From Arenicola marina (taxonomy: Eukaryota > Annelida > Polychaeta > Arenicolidae), in contig OZ025252.1 in the NCBI GenBank assembly GCA_964019135.1, forward strand, positions 48,520,959 to 48,584,958: DNA of 64,000 nt, written 5' to 3'. Of the stretch, positions 1-10,072 are shown piece after piece. The notes beneath the pieces are model-generated. The model saw only the letters and a program-made list of their open reading frames with translations, was not told the DNA's origin and did not search any database. The position numbers were made by a program, and so were the translations under genes. Each line of letters starts with the position of its first letter. Within the stretch, counting starts at the first letter, position 1.

Positions 1-39
1 GGCGATGTATGTACGTAACCCGGGGTCTCTAGGGTAGTA
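1..39 (+). repeat. Reference 39 bp monomer (T class)
   Basis: This is a clean example of the commonest unit, beginning GGCGATG and ending AGGGTAGTA. Base 28 is T here (tctct); the other very common class has C (tccct), as in the monomer at 379-417. The unit holds three CpG sites (bases 3-4, 14-15, 21-22) and the palindromes TACGTA, CCCGGG and CTAG. 39 is divisible by three, which is why long stop-free frames arise on the minus strand. Confidence 0.97.
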
Positions 40-74
40 GGCGATGTACGTAACCCGGGGTCCCTAGAGTAGTA
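40..74 (+). repeat. 35 bp monomer, type I (one ATGT lost)
   Basis: This monomer reads gATGTACGTAA where the 39-mer reads gATGTATGTACGTAA, so one of two adjacent ATGT units is missing. The simplest explanation is slippage by one tetranucleotide. This is the most frequent 35 bp form and recurs at fixed places in every higher-order unit; another clean example is 344-378. This copy also carries the rarer ctagagtag ending, a useful landmark. Confidence 0.95.
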
Positions 75-230
75 GGCGATGTATGTACGTAACCCGGGGT
101 CCCTAGGATAGTAGGCGATGTATGTACGTAACCCTGGGTCTCTAGGGTAGTAGGCGATGTATGTACGTAACCCGGGGTCTCTAGGGTAGTAGGCGATGTA
201 TGTACGCAACCCGGGGTCCCTAGGGTAGTA

Positions 231-269
231 GGCGATGTATGTAATTAACCCGGGGTCCCTAGGGTAGTA
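231..269 (+). repeat. Marker monomer with gtaattaaccc
   Basis: This 39-mer has AATTA in place of ACGTA, which removes the central CpG and the TACGTA palindrome. It occurs in two sub-lineages: one followed by ggggtccctag (as here) and one followed by ggggtccccag (for example near 1,271, 6,455 and 11,366). The two have different neighbours, so they mark two different segments of the higher-order units. Confidence 0.93.
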
Positions 270-308
270 GGCGATGTATGTACGTAACCCGGGGTCTCTA
301 GGGTAGTA

Positions 309-343
309 GGCGATGTATGTAACCCGGGGTCCCTAGGGTAGTA
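309..343 (+). repeat. 35 bp monomer, type II (ACGT lost)
   Basis: This monomer reads gATGTATGTAACCC, so the ACGT tetranucleotide is missing instead of an ATGT. It is usually followed immediately by a type I 35-mer (344-378 here) and then by the cgagg marker monomer, a fixed trio seen repeatedly through the window. Confidence 0.94.
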
Positions 344-378
344 GGCGATGTACGTAACCCGGGGTCCCTAGGGTAGTA

Positions 379-417
379 GGCGATGTATGTACGTAACGAG
401 GAGTCCCTAGGGTAGTA
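379..417 (+). repeat. Marker monomer with cgaggag or cgagggg
   Basis: Here the CCCGGGG block is replaced by CGAGGAG. I count about 25 such monomers. The cgaggag form is near 397, 3053, 5580, 9571, 20592, 44688, 52742, 55289, 59788 and 62992. The cgagggg form is near 5047, 13053, 16897, 24333, 26243, 28153, 30397, 34243, 37030, 40993, 48388, 50298, 52208, 58915 and 59254. In nearly all cases the next monomer carries cccgagg. The lineages are partly segregated: cgagggg only from 24.3 to 43 kb, interleaved elsewhere. Confidence 0.9.
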
Positions 418-1372
418 GGCGATGTATGTACGTAACCCGAGGTCCCTAGGGTAGTAGGCGATGTATGTACGTAACCCGGGGTCCCTAGGGTAGTAGGCGA
501 TGTATGTACGTAACCCGGGGTCCCTAGGTTAGTAGGCGATGTATGTACGTAACCCGGGGTCTCTAGGGTAGTAGGCGATGTATGTACGTAACCCGGGGTC
601 CCTAGGGTAGTAGGCGATGTACGTAACCCGGGGTCCCTAGGGTAGTAGGCGATGTATGTACGTAACCCGGGGTTCCTAGGGTAGTAGGCGATGTATGTAC
701 GTGACCCGGGGTCCCTAGGGTAGTAGGCGATGTATGTACGTAACCCGGGGTCTCTAGGGTAGTAAGCGATGTATGTACGTAACCCGGGGTCCCTAGGGTA
801 GTAGACGATGTATGTACGTAACCCGGGGTCTCTAGGGTAGTAGGCGATGTACGTAACCCGGGGTCTCTAGGGTAGTAGGCGATGTATGTACGTAACCCGG
901 GGTCTCTAGGGTAGTAGGCGATGTATGTACGTAACCCGGGGTCCCTAGGGTAGTAGGCGATGTATCTACCTAACCCGGGGTCTCTAGGGTAGTAAGCGAT
1001 GTGTGTGCGTAACCCAGGGTCCCTAGGGTAGTAGGCGATGTACGTAACCCGGGGTCCCTAGGGTAGTAGGCGATGTATGTACTTAACCCGGGATCTCTAG
1101 GGTAGTAGGCGATGTACGTAACCCGGGGTCTATAGGGTAGTAGGCGATGTGTGTACGTCACCCGGGGTCTCTAGGGTAGTAGGCGATGTATGTACGTAAC
1201 CCGGGGTCCCTAGGGTAGTAGGCGATGTATGTACGTAACCCGGGGTCCCTAGGGTAGTAGGCGATGTATGTAATTAACCCGGGGTCCCCAGGGTAGTAGG
1301 CGATGTATGTACGTAACCCGGGGTCTCTAGGATGGTACGCGATGTATGTAACCCGGGGTCCCTAGGGTAGTA

Positions 1373-1407
1373 GGCGATGTAAGTAACCCGGGGTCCCTAG
1401 GGTGGTA
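1373..1407 (+). repeat. 35 bp monomer, type III (gtaagtaaccc)
   Basis: This short monomer reads gatgtaagtaaccc. It almost always follows a type II 35-mer that starts CGCG rather than GGCG (1338-1372 here), which itself follows a gatggtacgc or gatagtacgc ending. The pair is a landmark found in most units (for example about 6,546-6,580, 12,303, 14,213 and 16,149). Two consecutive 35-mers shift the minus-strand reading frame by two steps. Confidence 0.93.
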
Positions 1408-2404
1408 GGCGATGTATGTACGTAATCCGGGGTCTCTAGGGTAGTAGGCGATGTATGTACGTAACCCGGGGTCCCTAGGGTAGTAGGCGATGTATGTACG
1501 TGACCCGGGGTCCCTAGGGTAGTAGGCGATGTATGTACGTAACCCGGGGTCTCTAGGGTAGTAAGCGATGTATGTACGTAACCCGGGGTCCCTAGGGTAG
1601 TAGACGATGTATGTACGTAACCCGGGGTCTCTAGGGTAGTAGGCGATGTACGTAACCCGGGGTCTCTAGGGTAGTAGGCCATGTATGTACGTAACCCGGG
1701 GTCCCTAAGGTAGTAGACGATGTATGTACGTAACCCGGGGTCTCTAGGGTAGTAGGCGATGCATGTACGTAACCCGGGGTCTCTACTGTAGTAGGCGATG
1801 TATGTACGTAACCCGGGGTCTCTAGGGTAGTAGGCGATGTATGTACGTAACCCTGGGTCCCTAGGGTAGTAGGCGATGTACGTAACCCGGGGTCCCTAGG
1901 GTAGTAGGCGATGTATGTACTTAACCCGGGATCTCTAGGGTAGTAGGCGATGTACGTAACCCGGGGTCTATAGGGTAGTAGGCGATGTGTGTACGTCACC
2001 CGGGGTCTCTAGGGTAGTAGGCGATGTATGTACGTAACCCGGGGTCCCTAGGGTAGTAGGCGATGTATGTACGTAACCCGGGGTCCCTAGGGTAGTAGGC
2101 GATGTATGTACTTAACCCGGGATCTCTAGGGTAGTAGGCGATGTACGTAACCCGGGGTCTATAGGGTAGTAGGCGATGTGTGTACGTCACCCGGGGTCTC
2201 TAGGGTAGTAGGCGATGTATGTACGTAACCCGGGGTCCCTAGGGTAGTAGGCGATGTATGTACGTAACCCGGGGTCCCTAGGGTAGTAGGCGATGTATGT
2301 AATTAACCCGGGGTCCCCAGGGTAGTACGCGATGTATGTACGTAACCCGGGGTCTCTAGGATGGTACGCGATGTATGTAACCCGGGGTCCCTAGGGTAGT
2401 AGGC

Positions 2405-3555
2405 GATGTAAGTAACCCGGGGTCCCTAGGGTAGTAGGCGATGTACGTAACCCGGGGTCCCTAGGGTAGTAGGCGATGTATGTACTTAACCCGGGATCTC
2501 TAGGGTAGTAGGCGATGTACGTAACCCGGGGTCTATAGGGTAGTAGGCGATGTATGTACGTAACCCGGGGTCTCTAGGATGGTACGCGATGTACGTAACC
2601 CGGGGTCTCTAGGGTAGTAGGCCATGTATGTACGTAACCCGGGGTCCCTAAGGTAGTAGACGATGTATGTACGTAACCCGGGGTCTCTAGGGTAGTAGGC
2701 GATGTATGTACGTAACCCGGGGTCTCTAGGGTAGTAGGCGATGTATGTACGTAACCCGGGGTCTCTAGGGTAGTAGGCGATGTATGTACGTAACCCTGGG
2801 TCCCTAGGGTAGTAGGCGATGTACGTAACCCGGGGTCTCTAGGGTAGTAGGCGATGTATGTACGCAACCCGGGGTCCCTAGGGTAGTAGGCGATGTATGT
2901 AATTTACCCGGGGTCCCTAGGGTAGTAGGCGATGTATGTACGTAACCCGGGGTCTCTAGGGTAGTAGGCGATGTATGTAACCCGGGGTCCCTAGGGTAGT
3001 AGGCGATGTACGTAACCCGGGGTCCCTAGGGTAGTAGGCGATGTATGTACGTAACGAGGAGTCCCTAGGGTAGTAGGCGATGTATGTACGTAACCCGAGG
3101 TCCCTAGGGTAGTAGGCGATGTATGTACGTAACCCGGGGTCCCTAGGGTAGTAGGCGATGTATGTACGTAAGCCGGGGTCCCTAGGTTAGTAGGCGATGT
3201 ATGTACGTAACCCGGGGTCTCTAGGGTAGTAGGCGATGTATGTACGTAACCCGGGGTCCCTAGGGTAGTAGGCGATGTACGTAACCCGGGGTCCCTAGGG
3301 TAGTAGGCGATGTATGTACGTAACCCGGGGTTCCTAGGGTAGTAGGCGATGTATGTACGTGACCCGGGGTCCCTAGGGTAGTAGGCGATGTATGTACGTA
3401 ACCCGGGGTCTCTAGGGTAGTAAGCGATGTATGTACGTAACCCGGGGTCCCTAGGGTAGTAGACGATGTATGTACGTAACCCGGGGTCTCTAGGGTAGTA
3501 GGCGATGTACGTAACCCGGGGTCTCTAGGGTAGTAGGCGATGTATGTACGTAACC
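2405..3555 (+). repeat. Higher-order block B, first copy
   Basis: This block repeats at 8,922-10,072 with the 6,517 bp offset. A diagnostic shared mutation is gtaatttaccc near 2,911 and 9,418, where all other copies read gtaattaaccc; another is gtaagccgggg near 3,170 and 9,687. The copies separate near 3,555/10,072, where the second acquires ggggactata. Confidence 0.88.
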
Positions 3556-4980
3556 CGGGGTCTCTAGGGTAGTAGGCCATGTATGTACGTAACCCGGGGT
3601 CCCTTAGGTAGTAGACGATGTATGTACGTAACCCGGGGTCTCTAGGGTAGTAGGCGATGTATGTACGTAACCCGGGGTCTCTAGGGTAGTAGGCGATGTA
3701 TGTACGTAACCCGGGGTCTCTAGGGTAGTAGGCGATGTATGTACGTAACCCGGGGTCTCTAGGGTAGTAGGCGATGTATGTACGTAACCCGGGGTCTCTA
3801 GGGTAGTAGGCGATGTATGTACGTAACCCTGGGTCCCTAGGGTAGTAGGCGATGTACGTAACCCGGGGTCTCTAGGGTAGTAGGCGATGTATGCACGCAA
3901 CCCGGGGTCCCTAGGGTAGTAGGCGATGTATGTAATTAACCCGGGGTCCCTAGGGTATTAGGCGATGTATGTACGTAACCCGGGGTCTCTAGGGTAGTAG
4001 GCGATGTATGTACGTAACCCGGGGTCTCTAGGGTAGTAGGCGATGTATGTACGTAACCCGGGGTCTCTAGGGTAGTAGGCGATGTATGTACGTAACCCTG
4101 GGTCCCTAGGGTAGTAGGCGATGTACGTAACCCGGGGTCTCTAGGGTAGTAGGCGATGTATGCACGCAACCCGGGGTCTCTAGGGTAGTAGGCGATGTAT
4201 GTACGTAACCCGGGGTCTCTAGGGTAGTAGGCGATGTATGTACGTAACCCTGGGTCCCTAGGGTAGTAGGCGATGTACGTAACCCGGGGTCTCTAGGGTA
4301 GTAGGCGATGTATGCACGCAACCCGGGGTCCCTAGGGTAGTAGGCGATGTATGTAATTAACCCGGGGTCCCTAGGGTATTAGGCGATGTATGTACGTAAC
4401 CCGGGGTCTCTAGGGTAGTAGGCGATGTATGTACGTAACCCGGGGTCTCTAGGGTAGTAGGCGATGTATGTACGTAACCCGGGGTCTCTAGGGTAGTAGG
4501 CGATGTATGTACGTAACCCGGGGTCTCTAGGGTAGTAGGCGATGTAAGTACGTAACCCGGGGTCTCTAGGGTAGTAGGCGATGTATGTACGTAACCCTGG
4601 GTCCCTAGGGTAGTAGGCGATGTACGTAACCCGGGGTCTCTAGGGTAGTAGGCGATGTATGCACGCAACCCGGGGTCCCTAGGGTAGTAGGCGATGTATG
4701 TACGTAACCCGGGGTCTCTAGGGTAGTAGGCGATGTATGTACGTAACCCGGGGTCTCTAGGGTAGTAGGCGATGTATGTACGTAACCCTGGGTCCCTAGG
4801 GTAGTAGGCGATGTACGTAACCCGGGGTCTCTAGGGTAGTAGGCGATGTATGCACGCAACCCGGGGTCCCTAGGGTAGTAGGCGATGTATGTAATTAACC
4901 CGGGGTCCCTAGGGTATTAGGCGATGTATGTACGTAACCCGGGGTCTCTAGGGTAGTAGGCGATGTATGTAACCCGGGGT
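3556..4980 (+). repeat. Locally reshuffled sub-array with atgcacgcaac markers
   Basis: The atgcacgcaac monomer occurs five times here (about 3,892, 4,161, 4,313, 4,660 and 4,851). The spacings are 269, 152, 347 and 191 bp, all sums of 39 and 35 bp units. The attaggcg ending (ctagggtattagg) occurs only here, near 3,957, 4,377 and 4,916. The stretch is therefore built from repeated copying of one small segment with varying numbers of ordinary T-class 39-mers. It looks like a site of recent local expansion or contraction; no other part has this pattern. Confidence 0.85.
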
Positions 4981-5184
4981 CCCTAGGGTAGTAGGCGATG
5001 TACGTAACCCGGGGTCCCTAGGGTAGTAGGCGATGTATGTACGTAACGAGGGGTCCCTAGGGTAGTAGGCGATGTATGTACGTAACCCGAGGTCCCTAGG
5101 GTAGTAGGCGATGTATGTACGTAACCCGGGGTCCCTAGGGTAGTAGGCGATGTATGTACGTAACCCGGGGTCCCTAGCTTAGTA
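4800..5184 (+). repeat. Segment shared with the 52 kb and 59 kb regions
   Basis: From the atgcacgcaac monomer at 4,851 through the 35-mer pair, the cgagggg monomer near 5,047 and the cccgagg monomer, the order matches about 51,960-52,350 (offset 47,162) and the region before 59,600. It continues into block A at 5,185. This links the left end of the window to its right end. A private ctagcttag near 5,176 replaces ctaggttag. Confidence 0.82.
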
Positions 5185-7584
5185 GGCGATGTATGTACGT
5201 AACCCGGGGTCTCTAGGGTAGTAGGCGATGTACGTAACCCGGGGTCCCTAGAGTAGTAGGCGATGTATGTACGTAACCCGGGGTCCCTAGGATAGTAGGC
5301 GATGTATGTACGTAACCCTGGGTCTCTAGGGTAGTAGGCGATGTATGTACGTAACCCGGGGTCTCTAGGGTAGTAGGCGATGTATGTACGCAACCCGGGG
5401 TCCCTAGGGTAGTAGGCGATGTATGTAATTAACCCGGGGTCCCTAGGGTAGTAGGCGATGTATGTACGTAACCCGGGGTCTCTAGGGTAGTAGGCGATGT
5501 ATGTAACCCGGGGTCCCTAGGGTAGTAGGCGATGTACGTAACCCGGGGTCCCTAGGGTAGTAGGCGATGTATGTACGTAACGAGGAGTCCCTAGGGTAGT
5601 AGGCGATGTATGTACGTAACCCGAGGTCCCTAGGGTAGTAGGCGATGTATGTACGTAACCCGGGGTCCCTAGGGTAGTAGGCGATGTATGTACGTAACCC
5701 GGGGTCCCTAGGTTAGTAGGCGATGTATGTACGTAACCCGGGGTCTCTAGGGTAGTAGGCGATGTATGTACGTAACCCGGGGTCCCTAGGGTAGTAGGCG
5801 ATGTACGTAACCCGGGGTCCCTAGGGTAGTAGGCGATGTATGTACGTAACCCGGGGTTCCTAGGGTAGTAGGCGATGTATGTACGTGACCCGGGGTCCCT
5901 AGGGTAGTAGGCGATGTATGTACGTAACCCGGGGTCTCTAGGGTAGTAAGCGATGTATGTACGTAACCCGGGGTCCCTAGGGTAGTAGACGATGTATGTA
6001 CGTAACCCGGGGTCTCTAGGGTAGTAGGCGATGTACGTAACCCGGGGTCTCTAGGGTAGTAGGCGATGTATGTACGTAACCCGGGGTCTCTAGGGTAGTA
6101 GGCGATGTATGTACGTAACCCGGGGTCCCTAGGGTAGTAGGCGATGTATCTACCTAACCCGGGGTCTCTAGGGTAGTAAGCGATGTGTGTGCGTAACCCA
6201 GGGTCCCTAGGGTAGTAGGCGATGTACGTAACCCGGGGTCCCTAGGGTAGTAGGCGATGTATGTACTTAACCCGGGATCTCTAGGGTAGTAGGCGATGTA
6301 CGTAACCCGGGGTCTATAGGGTAGTAGGCGATGTGTGTACGTCACCCGGGGTCTCTAGGGTAGTAGGCGATGTATGTACGTAACCCGGGGTCCCTAGGGT
6401 AGTAGGCGATGTATGTACGTAACCCGGGGTCCCTAGGGTAGTAGGCGATGTATGTAATTAACCCGGGGTCCCCAGGGTAGTAGGCGATGTATGTACGTAA
6501 CCCGGGGTCTCTAGGATGGTACGCGATGTATGTAACCCGGGGTCCCTAGGGTAGTAGGCGATGTAAGTAACCCGGGGTCCCTAGGGTGGTAGGCGATGTA
6601 TGTACGTAATCCGGGGTCTCTAGGGTAGTGGGCGATGTATGTACGTGACCCGGGGTCCCTAGGGTAGTAGGCGATGTATGTACGTGACCCGGGGTCCCTA
6701 GGGTAGTAGGCGATGTATGTACGTAACCCGGGGTCTCTAGGGTAGTAAGCGATGTATGTACGTAACCCGGGGTCCCTAGGGTAGTAGACGATGTATGTAC
6801 GTAACCCGGGGTCTCTAGGGTAGTAGGCGATGTACGTAACCCGGGGTCTCTAGGGTAGTAGGCCATGTATGTACGTAACCCGGGGTCCCTAAGGTAGTAG
6901 ACGATGTATGTACGTAACCCGGGGTCTCTAGGGTAGTAGGCGATGCATGTACGTAACCCGGGGTCTCTACTGTAGTAGGCGATGTATGTACGTAACCCGG
7001 GGTCTCTAGGGTAGTAGGCGATGTATGTACGTAACCCTGGGTCCCTAGGGTAGTAGGCGATGTACGTAACCCGGGGTCCCTAGGGTAGTAGGCGATGTAT
7101 GTACTTAACCCGGGATCTCTAGGGTAGTAGGCGATGTACGTAACCCGGGGTCTATAGGGTAGTAGGCGATGTGTGTACGTCACCCGGGGTCTCTAGGGTA
7201 GTAGGCGATGTATGTACGTAACCCGGGGTCCCTAGGGTAGTAGGCGATGTATGTACGTAACCCGGGGTCCCTAGGGTAGTAGGCGATGTATGTACTTAAC
7301 CCGGGATCTCTAGGGTAGTAGGCGATGTACGTAACCCGGGGTCTATAGGGTAGTAGGCGATGTGTGTACGTCACCCGGGGTCTCTAGGGTAGTAGGCGAT
7401 GTATGTACGTAACCCGGGGTCCCTAGGGTAGTAGGCGATGTATGTACGTAACCCGGGGTCCCTAGGGTAGTAGGCGATGTATGTAATTAACCCGGGGTCC
7501 CCAGGGTAGTACGCGATGTATGTACGTAACCCGGGGTCTCTAGGATGGTACGCGATGTATGTAACCCGGGGTCCCTAGGGTAGT
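5185..7584 (+). repeat. Higher-order block A, second copy (offset 5,184 bp)
   Basis: Monomer order and rare variants follow positions 1-2400 base for base over most of the length. Small differences occur, such as the gtgggcg monomer near 6,629 where the first copy has the ordinary form near 1,445. With 39 and 35 bp units, 5,184 bp corresponds to 106 long plus 30 short monomers. Confidence 0.88.
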
Positions 7585-7585
7585 A
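6253..7585 (+). repeat. 1,333 bp tandem duplication, unit 1
   Basis: The segment from the cttaacccgggatc monomer at 6,253 to the gatggtacgc/35-mer group at 7,585 is repeated directly at 7,586-8,918. All landmarks (gtgggcg, ggccatg, actgtag, tctatagg, gtgtgtacgtcac) recur exactly 1,333 bp later. The length fits 27 long plus 8 short monomers. Block A at 1-2,400 lacks this duplication, so it arose after the 5,184 bp copy was made or was lost from the first copy. Confidence 0.92.
7091..7472 (+). repeat. 191 bp five-monomer unit, two tandem copies (representative)
   Basis: The unit is a 39-mer with cttaacccgggatc, a 35-mer with tctatagg, a 39-mer with gtgtgtacgtcac and two ordinary C-class 39-mers (4 x 39 + 35 = 191). 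Copies lie at 7,091-7,281 and 7,282-7,472. The same pair occurs near 8.4, 11.0, 19.5, 22.0, 28.3, 43.6, 46.1, 54.2 and 61.3 kb. Single copies occur near 6.3, 23.3, 29.4, 33.2, 40.0, 47.4 and 57.9 kb. Confidence 0.92.
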
Positions 7586-8918
7586 GGCGATGTATGTACT
7601 TAACCCGGGATCTCTAGGGTAGTAGGCGATGTACGTAACCCGGGGTCTATAGGGTAGTAGGCGATGTGTGTACGTCACCCGGGGTCTCTAGGGTAGTAGG
7701 CGATGTATGTACGTAACCCGGGGTCCCTAGGGTAGTAGGCGATGTATGTACGTAACCCGGGGTCCCTAGGGTAGTAGGCGATGTATGTAATTAACCCGGG
7801 GTCCCCAGGGTAGTAGGCGATGTATGTACGTAACCCGGGGTCTCTAGGATGGTACGCGATGTATGTAACCCGGGGTCCCTAGGGTAGTAGGCGATGTAAG
7901 TAACCCGGGGTCCCTAGGGTGGTAGGCGATGTATGTACGTAATCCGGGGTCTCTAGGGTAGTGGGCGATGTATGTACGTGACCCGGGGTCCCTAGGGTAG
8001 TAGGCGATGTATGTACGTGACCCGGGGTCCCTAGGGTAGTAGGCGATGTATGTACGTAACCCGGGGTCTCTAGGGTAGTAAGCGATGTATGTACGTAACC
8101 CGGGGTCCCTAGGGTAGTAGACGATGTATGTACGTAACCCGGGGTCTCTAGGGTAGTAGGCGATGTACGTAACCCGGGGTCTCTAGGGTAGTAGGCCATG
8201 TATGTACGTAACCCGGGGTCCCTAAGGTAGTAGACGATGTATGTACGTAACCCGGGGTCTCTAGGGTAGTAGGCGATGCATGTACGTAACCCGGGGTCTC
8301 TACTGTAGTAGGCGATGTATGTACGTAACCCGGGGTCTCTAGGGTAGTAGGCGATGTATGTACGTAACCCTGGGTCCCTAGGGTAGTAGGCGATGTACGT
8401 AACCCGGGGTCCCTAGGGTAGTAGGCGATGTATGTACTTAACCCGGGATCTCTAGGGTAGTAGGCGATGTACGTAACCCGGGGTCTATAGGGTAGTAGGC
8501 GATGTGTGTACGTCACCCGGGGTCTCTAGGGTAGTAGGCGATGTATGTACGTAACCCGGGGTCCCTAGGGTAGTAGGCGATGTATGTACGTAACCCGGGG
8601 TCCCTAGGGTAGTAGGCGATGTATGTACTTAACCCGGGATCTCTAGGGTAGTAGGCGATGTACGTAACCCGGGGTCTATAGGGTAGTAGGCGATGTGTGT
8701 ACGTCACCCGGGGTCTCTAGGGTAGTAGGCGATGTATGTACGTAACCCGGGGTCCCTAGGGTAGTAGGCGATGTATGTACGTAACCCGGGGTCCCTAGGG
8801 TAGTAGGCGATGTATGTAATTAACCCGGGGTCCCCAGGGTAGTACGCGATGTATGTACGTAACCCGGGGTCTCTAGGATGGTACGCGATGTATGTAACCC
8901 GGGGTCCCTAGGGTAGTA
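7586..8918 (+). repeat. 1,333 bp tandem duplication, unit 2
   Basis: Direct repeat of 6,253-7,585. It also aligns with 1,069-2,401 at an offset of 6,517 bp, which is 5,184 plus 1,333, as expected for a tandem duplication inside the second copy of block A. Confidence 0.92.
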
Positions 8919-8921
8919 GGC

Positions 8922-10072
8922 GATGTAAGTAACCCGGGGTCCCTAGGGTAGTAGGCGATGTACGTAACCCGGGGTCCCTAGGGTAGTAGGCGATGTATGT
9001 ACTTAACCCGGGATCTCTAGGGTAGTAGGCGATGTACGTAACCCGGGGTCTATAGGGTAGTAGGCGATGTATGTACGTAACCCGGGGTCTCTAGGATGGT
9101 ACGCGATGTACGTAACCCGGGGTCTCTAGGGTAGTAGGCCATGTATGTACGTAACCCGGGGTCCCTAAGGTAGTAGACGATGTATGTACGTAACCCGGGG
9201 TCTCTAGGGTAGTAGGCGATGTATGTACGTAACCCGGGGTCTCTAGGGTAGTAGGCGATGTATGTACGTAACCCGGGGTCTCTAGGGTAGTAGGCGATGT
9301 ATGTACGTAACCCTGGGTCCCTAGGGTAGTAGGCGATGTACGTAACCCGGGGTCTCTAGGGTAGTAGGCGATGTATGTACGCAACCCGGGGTCCCTAGGG
9401 TAGTAGGCGATGTATGTAATTTACCCGGGGTCCCTAGGGTAGTAGGCGATGTATGTACGTAACCCGGGGTCTCTAGGGTAGTAGGCGATGTATGTAACCC
9501 GGGGTCCCTAGGGTAGTAGGCGATGTACGTAACCCGGGGTCCCTAGGGTAGTAGGCGATGTATGTACGTAACGAGGAGTCCCTAGGGTAGTAGGCGATGT
9601 ATGTACGTAACCCGAGGTCCCTAGGGTAGTAGGCGATGTATGTACGTAACCCGGGGTCCCTAGGGTAGTAGGCGATGTATGTACGTAAGCCGGGGTCCCT
9701 AGGTTAGTAGGCGATGTATGTACGTAACCCGGGGTCTCTAGGGTAGTAGGCGATGTATGTACGTAACCCGGGGTCCCTAGGGTAGTAGGCGATGTACGTA
9801 ACCCGGGGTCCCTAGGGTAGTAGGCGATGTATGTACGTAACCCGGGGTTCCTAGGGTAGTAGGCGATGTATGTTCTTGACCCGGGGTCCCTAGGGTAGTA
9901 GGCGATGTATGTACGTAACCCGGGGTCTCTAGGGTAGTAAGCGATGTATGTACGTAACCCGGGGTCCCTAGGGTAGTAGACGATGTATGTACGTAACCCG
10001 GGGTCTCTAGGGTAGTAGGCGATGTACGTAACCCGGGGTCTCTAGGGTAGTAGGCGATGTATGTACGTAACC
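8922..10072 (+). repeat. Higher-order block B, second copy
   Basis: Same monomer order as 2,405-3,555, including the gtaatttaccc mutation. A private change gttcttgaccc near 9,872 distinguishes it from the first copy, which has gtacgtgaccc near 3,355. Confidence 0.87.

Larger units (their letters stand above)
1..2404 (+). repeat. Higher-order block A, first copy
   Basis: The run of variants here is repeated from 5,185 with an offset of 5,184 bp. The match starts at or before base 1 and ends near 2,400, where the second copy (near 7,585) jumps back into an internal duplication. Shared landmarks include the ctagagtag, ctaggatag and ccctggg monomers at the start, the tatctacctaac monomer near 965 and 6149, and the gatggtacgc pair near 1,331 and 6,515. 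The left limit is unknown because it lies outside the window. Confidence 0.9.

Noticed and set aside
3556-4980. Insertion of a mobile element or unique sequence in the irregular stretch
   Set aside because: All bases there still parse as 39 or 35 bp monomers; irregularity is only in the order and number of variants.
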